Translations under genes and position numbers: made by a program
Origin: Methanobacteriota archaeon
GTDB lineage: Archaea > Halobacteriota > Methanomicrobia > Methanomicrobiales > Methanoculleaceae
Reading direction: 5' to 3'
DNA length: 64,000 nucleotides
Assembly: GCA_016841955.1 (NCBI GenBank)
Contig: JAENYE010000002.1
Span: 251,344 to 315,343 of the forward strand
The notes under the pieces: generated by a model
The model's input: the letters and a program-made list of their open reading frames with translations, nothing else
Database searches by the model: none
Told to the model about the DNA's origin: nothing
Shown: positions 8,196 to 17,900 of the stretch, one piece after another
How positions within the stretch are numbered: position 1 is the stretch's first letter
How the letters are laid out: every line of letters begins with the position of its first letter

Positions 8196-8363
8196 ATGGA
8201 ATCGTATACCCGATATGAACGAGCACGAATTATAGGGGCTCGTGCTCTTCAGATATCGATGGGTGCACCGGTTTTGGTCAAAACGCCAAAAACAGAGCCA
8301 CTCGAGATCGCACTTGAAGAGTTCGATCGAGACGTGATCCCTATAACGGTGAAGAGAAAGTAG
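8196..8363 (+). CDS. rpoK: DNA-directed RNA polymerase subunit K (Rpb6/omega-like)
   Basis: A 55-residue gene easily missed because it is so short. It begins [20 protein letters not shown] and continues [11 protein letters not shown], the conserved core of the Rpb6/omega family, in which the RxxxxGxRALQI segment clamps the C-terminal part of the largest subunit. It ends [10 protein letters not shown], also typical of RpoK. It sits between tRNA-Pro and eno, the usual euryarchaeal position, and its stop is 7 bases before the enolase start. Confidence 0.96.
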   Translation: MESYTRYERARIIGARALQISMGAPVLVKTPKTEPLEIALEEFDRDVIPITVKRK

Positions 8364-8370
8364 TGATCTG

Positions 8371-9558
8371 ATGACGGCCATCGAACAGATTATCTTGAGA
8401 ACGATCCTTGACAGCCGTGGAAACGAGACCGTCGAGGCTGAAATCCACACGGGTTGCGGCTTCGGGCGGGCTGCGGCACCCAGCGGTGCCAGCACCGGAA
8501 CTTATGAGGCCAGGGTGCGGCCACCGCGCGAAGCTGTCGAGGACGCACGAAAAAACCTGATTCCATCGCTCATCGGTGAGGACACCCGCGATCAGATCAC
8601 GTTCGACGCACTGCTCCGGGAGAACGACGGAACACCCGACTTCAGTTCAATCGGCGCAAACGTCGCCGTAGCACTCTCGCTTGCGTGTGCAAAGGCGGCT
8701 GCATCGTCTCTCGACCTTGAACTCTTCCGCTACCTGGGCGGCGCATTTGCCGGCGAGACGCCCCTGCCCCTGGGCAACGTCATCGGCGGAGGCGCGCATG
8801 CCCCGAATGCCACATCGATCCAGGAATTCCTGGTGGTTCCCACCGGGGCTTCCGGCGCAACTGAGGGGGTCTTCGTAAACGCTGCCGTCCATGGGGCGGT
8901 GAAGAAGATCCTGCAGAAGCAGGGCAGACTCTCCGGTAAAGGGGATGAAGGTGCCTGGGCTCCCGCCATAACCGACACCGAGGCATTCGAGATCATCGGC
9001 GAAGCAATCGGAACCGTCTCCGATGAGATGAACGTCGAGGTCCGGATGGGCATCGACGTGGCGGCAAGCGAACTCTGGGACGGCGAGCGCTATCGCTACA
9101 AGGATGCCGCACGGACCCGGGAAGAGCAGATCGCCTACATGGCGGATCTGGTCGACCGCTACAACCTCATCTACATCGAGGACCCCCTCTTCGAGGAAGA
9201 CTTCGATGCGTTCGCCGACCTGACCGGACAGGTCGGGGACCGCTGCCTGATCTGCGGAGACGACCTCTTCGTGACCAACGTCGAGCGGATCACGAAGGGC
9301 ACCGAGACGTGCGCGACTAACAGTGTGCTGATCAAACCAAACCAGATCGGAACGCTCACCGACACCTTCGAGGCGATACACCTCGCCCAGGAGAACGGAA
9401 TGGAGACCGTCATGAGCCACCGGTCAGGGGAGACCACCGACGCGACGATCGCGCACCTTGCAACCGCGTTTGAGTGCATCTTCCTCAAGACCGGCGTGGT
9501 CGGCGGAGAGCGGATAGCCAAACTGAACGAACTGATTCGTATAGAGGAGCTGATCTAA
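8371..9558 (+). CDS. eno: Enolase (phosphopyruvate hydratase)
   Basis: Encodes 395 residues, slightly shorter than the usual 410-430. It catalyses 2-phosphoglycerate to phosphoenolpyruvate with Mg2+ in glycolysis/gluconeogenesis. Visible family elements are the N-terminal [11 protein letters not shown], the substrate loop [11 protein letters not shown] (near residues 37-47), metal ligands in [11 protein letters not shown] (near 269), the catalytic lysine segment [15 protein letters not shown] (near 316) and SHRSGETTD (near 350). Location within the ribosomal/RNA polymerase block is normal for euryarchaea. Confidence 0.96.
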   Translation: MTAIEQIILRTILDSRGNETVEAEIHTGCGFGRAAAPSGASTGTYEARVRPPREAVEDARKNLIPSLIGEDTRDQITFDALLRENDGTPDFSSIGANVAVALSLACAKAAASSLDLELFRYLGGAFAGETPLPLGNVIGGGAHAPNATSIQEFLVVPTGASGATEGVFVNAAVHGAVKKILQKQGRLSGKGDEGAWAPAITDTEAFEIIGEAIGTVSDEMNVEVRMGIDVAASELWDGERYRYKDAARTREEQIAYMADLVDRYNLIYIEDPLFEEDFDAFADLTGQVGDRCLICGDDLFVTNVERITKGTETCATNSVLIKPNQIGTLTDTFEAIHLAQENGMETVMSHRSGETTDATIAHLATAFECIFLKTGVVGGERIAKLNELIRIEELI

Positions 9559-9559
9559 T

Positions 9560-10168
9560 TTGACTGGAAACGAACTTGGAATCGAACTGAAAGAACCACT
9601 GATACCCGTTGAAGAGTACCTCGCGGCAGGCGTGCATATCGGCACCCAGCAGAAGAGCAAGGACATGATGAAGTTCATCTACCGCGTGCGTGGAGATGGG
9701 CTGTACATTCTGGATATCCAGGCAACCGACGAGCGGGTCAAGGTCGCTGCGGAGTTCCTCGCACGCTACGAGCCTGCGAAGATCCTGGTAGTCACCTCCC
9801 GGCAGTACGGCCAGTACCCGGCGAAGAAGTTCGCCGACGCCATCGGCGGCATGGCGGTCATCGGGCGCTTCATCCCCGGGATGCTCACCAACCAGCGCCT
9901 GAACAAATACGTCGAGCCCGACGTGGTCGTGGTGACCGACCCCATCGGGGACTCCCAGGCGATCACAGAGGCAGTCCAGGCAGGTATCCCGATCGTCGCT
10001 CTCTGCGACACCAACAACATGACGAAGCACGTCGATGTGGTCATCCCCACCAACAACAAGGGCAGAAAGGCACTCTCGGTGATCTACTTCCTCCTGACAA
10101 AGGAACTGCTCCGCATGCGCGGTGTGACCACATCACTTACTCCCGAAGACTTTGAGACAGAGTTATAA
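9560..10168 (+). CDS. rps2: 30S ribosomal protein S2 (uS2)
   Basis: Encodes 202 residues of archaeal uS2. It includes [17 protein letters not shown] near the N terminus and [15 protein letters not shown] and [11 protein letters not shown] in the middle. The best start is TTG at 9560, just after the eno stop, with GAGGAG at 9545-9550 as ribosome-binding site; no in-frame ATG lies nearby. The protein sits at the junction of head and body of the small subunit. Confidence 0.95.
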   Translation: MTGNELGIELKEPLIPVEEYLAAGVHIGTQQKSKDMMKFIYRVRGDGLYILDIQATDERVKVAAEFLARYEPAKILVVTSRQYGQYPAKKFADAIGGMAVIGRFIPGMLTNQRLNKYVEPDVVVVTDPIGDSQAITEAVQAGIPIVALCDTNNMTKHVDVVIPTNNKGRKALSVIYFLLTKELLRMRGVTTSLTPEDFETEL

Positions 10169-10195
10169 GATCCGAAGCACAAGAGCTCAACCTTG

Positions 10196-10984
10196 ATGGA
10201 TATGCGCCCATGCAGTGTAGCGGGAATGTTCTATCCTGCCGAGCCCAGGCATCTGGAGCAACTGCTGGAAACATTCTTCCGGAACAGGGCCCCGGACATA
10301 GATGCCCGGGGCATCGTTTCTCCCCATGCAGGCTACGTCTATTCGGGGGAGGTCGGAGCCTGTGCTTTCTCTACCATACCGCCTGATTTTGACGGCACAT
10401 TCGTTGTTATCGGTCCGAGCCACCGGGGATACATGACCTGTGTCTCCGCCGTACCGTGGGAGACGCCTCTCGGGATCGTCGATGTCGATAAGGAGTTTGT
10501 CGACGCGCTGGATATCGAGACGGATGAGCTATCGCACCGGAGCGAGCACTCTATCGAGGTGCAGATGCCGTTCATCAAATACCGGTTCCCGAGAGCAAGG
10601 GTTGCGCCCGTTCTCATGGGAGAACAGAGTTATGAGGCGGCGACGAGCCTCGCGGAGCGTCTGCTCCGGGCTACCGAGCACACGGAACGAAACGTGCGGA
10701 TCGTCGCCTCAAGCGACTTCTCTCATTACGTCCCGGACGAGGTGGCCCGCCGGCAGGACCTGCACGTGATCGATGCGCTCAAAACCCTGGACATACCGGA
10801 GTTTTATCACCGGCTCCGGGAGACCGGCGCTACGGTGTGCGGCTACGGCCCGATCGCAACGATGTGCATCGCATGCCGGTCGCTCGGTGCAGAGAGGGGA
10901 GAACTCCTGCGGTATACAACCAGCGGCGATGTGACGGAGGACTTTGATCAGGTTGTGGGGTATGCGGCGATAGCGGTGGTGTAA
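10196..10984 (+). CDS. MEMO1 family protein
   Basis: Encodes 262 residues, full length for the MEMO family (AmmeMemoRadiSam system protein B in many genomes). The fold resembles nonheme-iron dioxygenases; archaeal members have no settled biochemical role. Conserved histidine-bearing motifs are CSVAGMFYPAEP, SPHAGYVYSGEV (near residue 43), GPSHRG, HSIEVQMPF and SSDFSHYVP. A TTG at 10193 directly precedes the chosen ATG, and another ATG lies at 10202, so the start may shift by one to three codons. Conserved placement between rps2 and mevalonate kinase is typical of methanogens. Confidence 0.9.
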   Translation: MDMRPCSVAGMFYPAEPRHLEQLLETFFRNRAPDIDARGIVSPHAGYVYSGEVGACAFSTIPPDFDGTFVVIGPSHRGYMTCVSAVPWETPLGIVDVDKEFVDALDIETDELSHRSEHSIEVQMPFIKYRFPRARVAPVLMGEQSYEAATSLAERLLRATEHTERNVRIVASSDFSHYVPDEVARRQDLHVIDALKTLDIPEFYHRLRETGATVCGYGPIATMCIACRSLGAERGELLRYTTSGDVTEDFDQVVGYAAIAVV

Positions 10985-11854
10985 TTGGCAACGTGGAGCG
11001 CGCCGGGCAAGATATTCCTGTTCGGCGAGCATGCAGTGGTCTACGGAAAGCCGGGAGTCGCGATGGCGATCAAGCCCCGTGTCTTTGTCACGGTGAGGAA
11101 ATCCCGCAACCCGACCCGTGCGAAGTCACCCTACATCGATGAGTGTTTCAAGTTGATGGGGGTCCGGGGCAGCGTCTACGTCCACTCACAACTTCAGAGT
11201 TCATCCGGGCTCGGGTCATCGGCCGCGGTGACGGTGGCGACGCTCTCCGCGATCAACGACGAGTTCGGTCTCGGGCGCACACGCGAGTATATCGCCGATG
11301 CTGCGTTCGCCATAGAAAAGAAGGTCCAGAAAGGGAGGGCAAGCCCCACCGACACCTACGTCTCCGCAAACGGGGGAATGGTGCTCATCACCGGGAACTC
11401 CAAGCGAAGACTTCCCCCCGAGAGCCTGCAGGTCGTCGTGGGGAATACCCTGGTGCCGCACAGCACCGCGAGAATGGTGGAACAGGTCGGGAACCTGCAA
11501 CGGAAGCATCCCGATATCGCAAACCCGATCCTGGATGCCATCGGGGCCGTGACGCTTGCCGCCCTCCATAACATCAGCAACCCAAAGGAACTCGGGCAAT
11601 ACATGGACATGAACAACGCCCTCCTGGAGGCACTCGGCGTGGGACACCCGGTAAGCAGCAAACTTGTGCTTGCGGCGAGGGCGAGCGGCGCTTACGGGGC
11701 GAAGATCACGGGAGCAGGAGGCGGCGGGTGCATCATCGCCCTCTGCCCCCGGCGCGCAAAGAGCCGGGTTGCCGGGGCCATCGAGGCCTGCGAAGGGAAA
11801 GCAATCATCACCACCATAGACACAGACGGCGCGAGAAAAGAGAAGCATGACTGA
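10985..11854 (+). CDS. mvk: Mevalonate kinase
   Basis: Encodes 289 residues of the GHMP kinase family. It phosphorylates mevalonate in archaeal isoprenoid lipid synthesis. The three GHMP motifs are present: PGKIFLFGEHAVVYG (residues 6-20), the ATP-binding SSGLGSSAAVTVA (near 72-84) and KITGAGGGGCIIAL (near 239-252). The start is TTG at 10985, the base right after the MEMO stop; the family beginning W-S-A-P-G-K supports it. The stop overlaps the isopentenyl phosphate kinase start by 8 bases. Confidence 0.95.
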   Translation: MATWSAPGKIFLFGEHAVVYGKPGVAMAIKPRVFVTVRKSRNPTRAKSPYIDECFKLMGVRGSVYVHSQLQSSSGLGSSAAVTVATLSAINDEFGLGRTREYIADAAFAIEKKVQKGRASPTDTYVSANGGMVLITGNSKRRLPPESLQVVVGNTLVPHSTARMVEQVGNLQRKHPDIANPILDAIGAVTLAALHNISNPKELGQYMDMNNALLEALGVGHPVSSKLVLAARASGAYGAKITGAGGGGCIIALCPRRAKSRVAGAIEACEGKAIITTIDTDGARKEKHD

Positions 11855-12611
11855 GACCGTGGTACTGAAACTGGGAGGGAGCGTGATCACCGACAAGTCG
11901 GGAGAATGCGCTATCGATCACGCTCGCCTGCGCGAGGTTGCGGAGGAGCTCGCCGTACAGAGAGACCCCGCACTCGTGCTCGTCCATGGTGCAGGGTCAT
12001 GCGGGCACCCGGAGGCCCGGCGCTACCGCATCAACGACGGCCTCACCGGGGAGAACGTCCCCGGCGTCTATGAGACGCACACGGCCGTCTCAAGCCTGAA
12101 CGCCGCGGTCGTCGATGCCCTGCGGGATGCAGGGGTCGAGGCAATCGGCATCCACCCCCTCGATCTGGCTCTCGCCGAAGACGGACGCCTGGTCTCGTTC
12201 GAGACCCGTCATATCGCCGAGATGACAGAACACGGCATTGTGCCCGTGCTGCACGGCGACGTGGTGATGGACCGGCTGCGGGGATCCTGCATCGTATCGG
12301 GCGACCAGCTGGTGACCCGCCTTGCCGCTGCTCTCGCGAGCCGGTGTGTGGGCCTTGCAACGGACGTCCCCGGCGTGCTGCAGAACGGATCGGTCGTCCC
12401 GCGCATCGACCGGAGTATCGTGAAGACGCTTGACATCGGCGGATCGGGAAACACCGACGTGACCGGAGGCATGCAGGGCAAGATTGCAGAGCTCCTGACA
12501 CTGGCCGATGCCGGCATCGATTCACATATCTTCCATGTCTCGAAGATCGGCCGGTTCCTGGACGGCACCGGGCATGGCGGAACAATAATAACCGAAAGGG
12601 GTATGCCATGA
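11847..12611 (+). CDS. ipk: Isopentenyl phosphate kinase
   Basis: Encodes 254 residues of the amino-acid-kinase fold. It converts isopentenyl phosphate to isopentenyl diphosphate, the last step of the archaeal modified mevalonate route. LKLGGSVITDKSG at the N terminus binds phosphate. The histidine in VHGAGSCGH (near residue 54) corresponds to the catalytic histidine that distinguishes IPK from other kinases of this fold. The C-terminal GGMQGKIAELLTLA is also typical. It overlaps mvk by 8 bases and the isomerase gene by 4, so the three steps appear translationally coupled. Confidence 0.95.
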   Translation: MTETVVLKLGGSVITDKSGECAIDHARLREVAEELAVQRDPALVLVHGAGSCGHPEARRYRINDGLTGENVPGVYETHTAVSSLNAAVVDALRDAGVEAIGIHPLDLALAEDGRLVSFETRHIAEMTEHGIVPVLHGDVVMDRLRGSCIVSGDQLVTRLAAALASRCVGLATDVPGVLQNGSVVPRIDRSIVKTLDIGGSGNTDVTGGMQGKIAELLTLADAGIDSHIFHVSKIGRFLDGTGHGGTIITERGMP

Positions 12612-13660
12612 AGAAAGAGACTGTCACATCCTCAAGAAAACGGGACCACCTGGTAATCTGCTGTGAACAACCCGTTGAGGCCGGCGACGCCGGCTTCGGT
12701 GATGTGCGGCTGGTCCACAACGCTCTTCCCGAGTGCAACATGGATGCGATCGAGACCGAAACCCGGTTCCTCGGTAGAGTACTCGGCTCACCCCTCTTCA
12801 TTGCAGCGATGACCGGAGGACACCCGGACACCCTCGAGGTAAACCGGCGGCTCGCACGCGCCGCCGATCGGTATAACCTCGGTATGGGTGTCGGTTCTCA
12901 GCGAGCGGCACTGGAAAAGCCCGAACTGGAGGAGAGTTTCACTGTCGTGCGGGAGGAAGCGCCGCGTGCCTTCCTCTGTGCGAACCTTGGAATCATCCAG
13001 CTCCGCGACCATGGCATCGAGTGGGCGGAACGGGCTGTCGAGATGATCGATGCACAAGCGATCGCCATCCACGTCAATTCGCTCCAGGAAGCGATTCAGC
13101 CGGAAGGCGATCATAACGCAGAGGGGAGCCTTGAAGCGCTCCGAAACCTCTGCGAAGAGTTCTCCTACCCGGTCATCGTGAAGGAGACCGGTTCCGGCAT
13201 ATCGGCCGGGACTGCAAGGGTTATCCGGGGGGCGGGAGCGAGCGCCATCGATATCGGCGGCTACGGAGGCACGTCGTGGGCGAAGATCGAACGCCTGCGG
13301 GCGAACGACTCCTGCCTCGCCGATCTCGGGGAAGCATTCCTCTCCTGGGGCATACCGACGGTGGTAAGCCTCTGTGAGGTGCGGACGGCAGGAGGCCCGA
13401 TCATCGCGACGGGCGGACTGCGTTCAGGAATCGATATCGCGAAATCTGTCGCCCTCGGGGCGGATCTCGGGGGCATGGCGCTCCCACTCTTGAAACCGGC
13501 CATGGAGAGCGAGGAAGCTCTCTTTGCAGCCGTCGAGGCGATGCACCGCGAACTCCGCGTGGCAATGTTTCTGACGGGATCCCGGTCGATACGGGATCTT
13601 CGGCACGCCCGGACGTATATAACCGGTCTAACCCGGCAAATGATTGGAACCAGCGACTAA
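12608..13660 (+). CDS. fni: Type 2 isopentenyl-diphosphate delta-isomerase
   Basis: Encodes 350 residues with a flavin-binding TIM-barrel. The enzyme needs FMN and reduced pyridine nucleotide and interconverts IPP and dimethylallyl diphosphate. Family motifs are the N-terminal SSRKRDHL, IAAMTGGHPDT, GMGVGSQRAALE, the HVNSLQEAIQPEGD active-site segment (near residue 156), VKETGSGIS and IATGGLRSGIDIAK. It overlaps the kinase by 4 bases and precedes RNase J by about 30 bases. Confidence 0.96.
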   Translation: MKKETVTSSRKRDHLVICCEQPVEAGDAGFGDVRLVHNALPECNMDAIETETRFLGRVLGSPLFIAAMTGGHPDTLEVNRRLARAADRYNLGMGVGSQRAALEKPELEESFTVVREEAPRAFLCANLGIIQLRDHGIEWAERAVEMIDAQAIAIHVNSLQEAIQPEGDHNAEGSLEALRNLCEEFSYPVIVKETGSGISAGTARVIRGAGASAIDIGGYGGTSWAKIERLRANDSCLADLGEAFLSWGIPTVVSLCEVRTAGGPIIATGGLRSGIDIAKSVALGADLGGMALPLLKPAMESEEALFAAVEAMHRELRVAMFLTGSRSIRDLRHARTYITGLTRQMIGTSD

Positions 13661-13691
13661 CCACAAAAACATCCTTACAAGGAGAGGCTAC

Positions 13692-15029
13692 ATGGATATT
13701 GAGATTATAGCAGTGGGCGGATATAACGAAGTCGGCAGAAATATGACCGCCGTCCGCTGCGGAAAAGAGATTGTCATCTTTGATATGGGTCTGCGTCTGG
13801 ACCAGGTGATGATCCACGAGGATGCTGATATTGAGAATATGCATTCCCTGGACCTGATCGAGATGAAAGCCATTCCTGATGATACCATCATGAATGCGGC
13901 AGAGGGGAGCGTCAAGGCGATCGTCTGTTCGCACGGGCACCTGGACCATATCGGTGCAATACCGAAACTTGCGCACCGCTACAACGCCCCGATCATCAGC
14001 ACGCCGTATACCTCGGAACTGATCAGACAGCAGATTGCAGGCGAACAGAAGTTCGGAGTGAACAATAAACTCTTCGCCCTGAAAGCAGGACAGCGCTACA
14101 CGATCTCCCCGCACCTCACGCTTGAGTTCGTGCAGGCCCAGCACTCGATCATCGATACGGTCTTCCCGGTCCTGCACACGCCAAGAGGCGCGGTCGTCTA
14201 TGCAAACGACTTCAAACTGGACCGGACACCGGTGCTCGGGGCGCCCCCGGACTTTGCCCGGCTGCGGCAGATCGGGAAGGAGGGTGTCATCGCCCTCATT
14301 ACGGAGAGCGTCAACATCGCCGATAACGGCCGGTGCCCGAGCGAGAGGATCGCGCGGGACCTCGTACGGGATACCATCACGAGTTACGAGGACGACAAGG
14401 GCGCCCTGTTCGTCTCGACGTTCTCGTCGCATATCTCCCGTGTCAAGGCCATCGCCGAATGCGCCCACGAGATCGGCAGAAAACCGGTCCTGCTCGGGCG
14501 GTCGATGGAGCGCTACAGCTCGGCGGCCGAACAGCTGAAACTGGTCGGGTTCCCCGAGTCCCTCTCCATGTTCGGCAACCGCCGGACCGTTGATAGGACG
14601 CTGCGGCGGATCATGAAGACCGGGAAGGACAAGTTCCTCCCGATCGTCACCGGCCACCAGGGAGAGACAGGCGCCATCCTGACGAGGATCGTGATGGGGG
14701 ATACCCCCTACAAACTGGAGAAGGGCGACAAGATCCTCTTCTCCGCAAAGGTGATCCCGAACCCGATGAACTACGGGCAGCGTTACCTGGTCGAGGCCCG
14801 TGCCAAGATGGCGGGCGTGCGGATCTTCGATGAACTGCACGTCTCGGGTCACGCCTACAAAGAGGACCACTATGAGTTCCTGCATCTCTTAAATCCCCAG
14901 CATATCGTCCCGTCGCACGGCGACATCAGCATGACCGGCGGCTACGCGAGGTTCGCAGAGGAGATCGGGTATACGCTCGGCAACGACCTCCATATCCTCC
15001 GGAACGGGGGCAGACTGCTGATAAAGTAG
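13692..15029 (+). CDS. rnj: Ribonuclease J-like metallo-beta-lactamase exonuclease
   Basis: Encodes 445 residues. The ATG at 13692 is preferred over an upstream in-frame start at 13644 because AAGGAGAG (13679-13686) precedes it and homologues begin MDIEIIAVGGYNEVGRNM. Metallo-beta-lactamase motifs include CSHGHLDHIGAIP (zinc ligands, near residue 80) and an RNA-processing beta-CASP domain (FVSTFSSHISRVK; VTGHQGETGA). Archaeal RNase J is a 5'-to-3' exoribonuclease. Its position between IPP isomerase and the prenyl synthase is conserved in many euryarchaea. Confidence 0.93.
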   Translation: MDIEIIAVGGYNEVGRNMTAVRCGKEIVIFDMGLRLDQVMIHEDADIENMHSLDLIEMKAIPDDTIMNAAEGSVKAIVCSHGHLDHIGAIPKLAHRYNAPIISTPYTSELIRQQIAGEQKFGVNNKLFALKAGQRYTISPHLTLEFVQAQHSIIDTVFPVLHTPRGAVVYANDFKLDRTPVLGAPPDFARLRQIGKEGVIALITESVNIADNGRCPSERIARDLVRDTITSYEDDKGALFVSTFSSHISRVKAIAECAHEIGRKPVLLGRSMERYSSAAEQLKLVGFPESLSMFGNRRTVDRTLRRIMKTGKDKFLPIVTGHQGETGAILTRIVMGDTPYKLEKGDKILFSAKVIPNPMNYGQRYLVEARAKMAGVRIFDELHVSGHAYKEDHYEFLHLLNPQHIVPSHGDISMTGGYARFAEEIGYTLGNDLHILRNGGRLLIK

Positions 15030-15039
15030 GAGACAATGC

Positions 15040-16005
15040 ATGACGACGCTTGAAGACTACCTGGAGACAAATGCCGAGCGGATCGACAAGGTGATCCACC
15101 GCTACTTCGGAGATGTCCACGGCGACCTCTTCCGGGCGAGCGCCCACCTGCTGCTTGCAGGGGGCAAAAGGCTCCGCCCGGCAGTCGTCATACTCGCTGC
15201 GGATGCAGTAAAGAAAGGAAGTTCGGACGACCTGATCCCTGCAGCGCTCGCGCTTGAACTGACCCACAACTTCACCCTCATCCATGACGATATCATGGAC
15301 GGCGACGTCGTGCGGCGCGGCGTTCCGACGGTGCACAACGTCTGGGACGAGCCGACGGCAATCCTTGCGGGGGATGTGCTCTACGCGAAGGCGTTCGAGT
15401 TCATCTGCCTCTCGGATGCCGATAACCTCGCCAAAATCCGGGCGGTGAAGATGCTCGCCCGGACATGCACCGAGATCTGCGAGGGGCAGAGCATGGATAT
15501 GGCGTTCGAGGCCCAACTGGACGTCTCGGAGTTCGATTACCTGGAGATGGTCAGCAAGAAGACCGGCGTGCTCTACGGCGCGTCTGCCGCCATCGGCGGA
15601 ATCCTTGCGGGTGCGACCCCGGTTCAGGCCGATGCCCTCTACCTGTTCGGGGTGAACAGCGGCGTTGCCTTCCAGATACAGGACGACCTCATCGACCTTC
15701 TTGCAAGCACCGAGAAGAGCGGCAAGGACCGCGCGTCGGATATCCGTGAAGGGAAGCAGACCCTGATAGCGATCATGGCGCGCGAGAAGGGGCTCGACCT
15801 TGCCCCGTACCGGAGGGAACTTACGGGCGCCGAGATCGACGACCTGATCGCCCAATTGCAGGATGCGGGCATCATCGAAGAAGTTCGTGCCGTTGCCGTC
15901 GAGCGGGCGGCCGTCGCAAAACAGGCGCTCTCTATCCTCCCGGACTCGGAGGAGAAGCGTCTCCTTGCGGAGATCGCCGATTACTTCATAGACCGGGGAT
16001 TCTGA
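15040..16005 (+). CDS. idsA: Short-chain trans-prenyl diphosphate synthase (farnesyl/geranylgeranyl type)
   Basis: Encodes 321 residues of the all-alpha prenyltransferase family that builds C15/C20 chains for archaeal ether lipids. Both aspartate-rich motifs are intact: HDDIMDGD near residue 84 and QDDLIDLL near residue 214. GGKRLRPA (near residue 42) binds diphosphate. The side chains before the first motif (FTLI) govern chain length, but product length cannot be fixed from sequence alone. It follows RNase J by 10 bases and precedes gltX by 4. Confidence 0.94.
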   Translation: MTTLEDYLETNAERIDKVIHRYFGDVHGDLFRASAHLLLAGGKRLRPAVVILAADAVKKGSSDDLIPAALALELTHNFTLIHDDIMDGDVVRRGVPTVHNVWDEPTAILAGDVLYAKAFEFICLSDADNLAKIRAVKMLARTCTEICEGQSMDMAFEAQLDVSEFDYLEMVSKKTGVLYGASAAIGGILAGATPVQADALYLFGVNSGVAFQIQDDLIDLLASTEKSGKDRASDIREGKQTLIAIMAREKGLDLAPYRRELTGAEIDDLIAQLQDAGIIEEVRAVAVERAAVAKQALSILPDSEEKRLLAEIADYFIDRGF

Positions 16006-16009
16006 CATC

Positions 16010-17695
16010 ATGGACACCGATATCGAGCATCTGCTCTTTATCTACGCCCTGCAGAACGCGGTGAAGCACGATGCGGCCCCGAAGAGTGGAACGGTCATCG
16101 GCACGGTGCTCGGCAAGCACCCCGAGTTCCGGAGCCGGGCCCGGGAGATTGGCCCTCTCGCAGGGAAGGTGATCGCGGAGGTGGCGGCGATGAGCCAGTC
16201 CGACCGGAAGAGCCGGCTTCTCGCGATCGCTCCCGAACTCCTCGCCGAACTTACCGAGACGCACGAACGCTCCCGGGAACTGCCTGCCCTTGAGGGCGCC
16301 GAGAACGGTGTGGTGATGCGGTTCGCACCGAACCCGAGCGGACCGCTGCACCTCGGGCATGCCCGGGCCTCTATCCTGAACGACTACTATGTCCGACGCT
16401 ACGGCGGCCGGTACGTCCTCCGTATCGAGGACACCGATCCGAGGAGGGTCGATCCCGAGGCATATGCAATGGTGCAGGAGGATATCGCGTGGCTGGGGCT
16501 CGGGATCACCGATATCGTCTACCAGAGCGACAGGCTCGATATCTACTACGACTGGTGCAGGAAACTCATCGAGCTTGGCGGCGCCTATGTCTGTGTCTGT
16601 GACGCAGAACGCTTCCGGGAACTCAAACTCAAGGGGAAGGCGTGCCCCTGCCGGGACCAGACGGTGGAGGAGAACCTGGAGCTCTGGCAGCAGATGCTTG
16701 ACGGGGAGTTCTACGAGGGCGACGCGACCGTCCGGGTGAAGACGGAGCTCGCCCACCCCGACCCGGCCATGCGGGACTACTCCGCGATGCGGATCGTGAA
16801 CGCACCCCTCCACCCGAGAGTGGACGCCACGGTCTTTCCGCTGATGAATTTCTCGGTCGCGGTGGACGACCACCTGCTCGGGATCACCCACGTGATCCGC
16901 GGGAAGGACCACATCGCAAACACGAGACGGCAGCGTTTCATCTTCGACTACTTCGGCTGGAAGCCGCCGGTCTACCGCCATTACGGCCGGATGGGGATAT
17001 CGGGCGTCGTCCTCTCGACGTCGGGGATGCGCGAGGGAATCAACAGCGGCATCTACACGGGCTGGGACGACATCCACCTGGGGACGATGCGGGCGATCGC
17101 ACGCCGGGGTATCGAGCCCGAAGCGGTCCGGAACGCCATGGTCGATATCGGTATCGGGGAGACCGATATCTCGTTCTCGTGGGAGAACCTTTATGCCCGG
17201 AACAAGGAACTCGTCGACCCGAAGGCGAACCGGTACTTCTTCGTGCCCGACCCGGTCGAGGTCGTCGTCGCAGGCGCTCCTCTTCACGAGGCTCGGGCGG
17301 CCCTGCACCCGAACGACCCCTCCCGGGGAGTCCGCACCCTCGTCACCGCCGGGAGAGTGTTCCTCCCGAGAGCAGATATCGAGGGCAGGAGCATGGTCCG
17401 CCTAAAAGACCTCTACAACGTCAGGATCGAGTGGGACGTGGATGAACCGCATCTCTCCTACGCAGGCGACGCGCTCGAGGATGCCCGGCGCGAGAAGGCG
17501 CCGATCATCCAGTGGCTGCCGGCGGACGCGAAACTCCCCTGTATTCTCCACCGGCAGGACGGGGACGTCGAGGGGTTCTGCGAACCGCTGGTCGCCGGAG
17601 AAGTGGACAGCGTCGTCCAGTTCGAGCGGATCGGGTTTGCCCGGATCGACTCGGCGGACGGCGGCCGGGTGAGCGCGTACTTCGCGCACCGGTGA
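16010..17695 (+). CDS. gltX: Glutamyl-tRNA synthetase
   Basis: Encodes 561 residues, the archaeal/eukaryotic class Ib GluRS with an N-terminal extension and a beta-barrel anticodon-binding C-terminal half. The HIGH-type motif is in APNPSGPLHLGHARAS (near residues 105-120), followed by LRIEDTDPRR. The KMSKS equivalent is VVLSTSGM (near residue 338), as expected for archaeal enzymes. It charges tRNA-Glu and, in methanogens, also supplies glutamyl-tRNA for tetrapyrrole synthesis. It is the last gene of the long plus-strand block. Confidence 0.96.
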   Translation: MDTDIEHLLFIYALQNAVKHDAAPKSGTVIGTVLGKHPEFRSRAREIGPLAGKVIAEVAAMSQSDRKSRLLAIAPELLAELTETHERSRELPALEGAENGVVMRFAPNPSGPLHLGHARASILNDYYVRRYGGRYVLRIEDTDPRRVDPEAYAMVQEDIAWLGLGITDIVYQSDRLDIYYDWCRKLIELGGAYVCVCDAERFRELKLKGKACPCRDQTVEENLELWQQMLDGEFYEGDATVRVKTELAHPDPAMRDYSAMRIVNAPLHPRVDATVFPLMNFSVAVDDHLLGITHVIRGKDHIANTRRQRFIFDYFGWKPPVYRHYGRMGISGVVLSTSGMREGINSGIYTGWDDIHLGTMRAIARRGIEPEAVRNAMVDIGIGETDISFSWENLYARNKELVDPKANRYFFVPDPVEVVVAGAPLHEARAALHPNDPSRGVRTLVTAGRVFLPRADIEGRSMVRLKDLYNVRIEWDVDEPHLSYAGDALEDARREKAPIIQWLPADAKLPCILHRQDGDVEGFCEPLVAGEVDSVVQFERIGFARIDSADGGRVSAYFAHR

Positions 17696-17749
17696 GGCTG
17701 ATTCGCCGGACGTGGTGGAGGGACGGACATGCCCCCTCTTCACACGACC

Positions 17750-17818
17750 TTTTTTGAGACGAACGGACGGCGATAAAGGGGGATACCGGAGTCCTCCGGG
17801 TTTTTAATCCAAAAAAAA
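17750..17818. terminator. Convergent termination region between gltX and the XRE regulator
   Basis: A T6 run (17750-17755) serves the plus-strand gltX transcript. An A8 run (17811-17818) is a T8 run for the minus-strand regulator transcript. A small GGAG/CTCC hairpin lies between them. The arrangement fits two back-to-back archaeal terminators in the 205-base gap, which contains no gene. Confidence 0.55.
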
Positions 17819-17900
17819 GCGTGTCTCTCGAGACGTATCGATACATGCCTGATGCTCCGCTCCGTCACCGGAGCCGCTATCCCCGGATGGGCCCCGGGGA

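Noticed and set aside
13401-14885. A 494-codon open frame on the minus strand opposite the isomerase and RNase J genes
   Set aside because: The plus-strand products have clear enzyme motifs. The minus frame has no domain, crosses two genes and their boundary, and its composition is that of an antisense frame in GC-rich DNA.
17512-17757. Small frames around the gltX end (81-113 codons)
   Set aside because: They overlap gltX and the convergent terminator region and have Arg/Pro-rich artefact composition.
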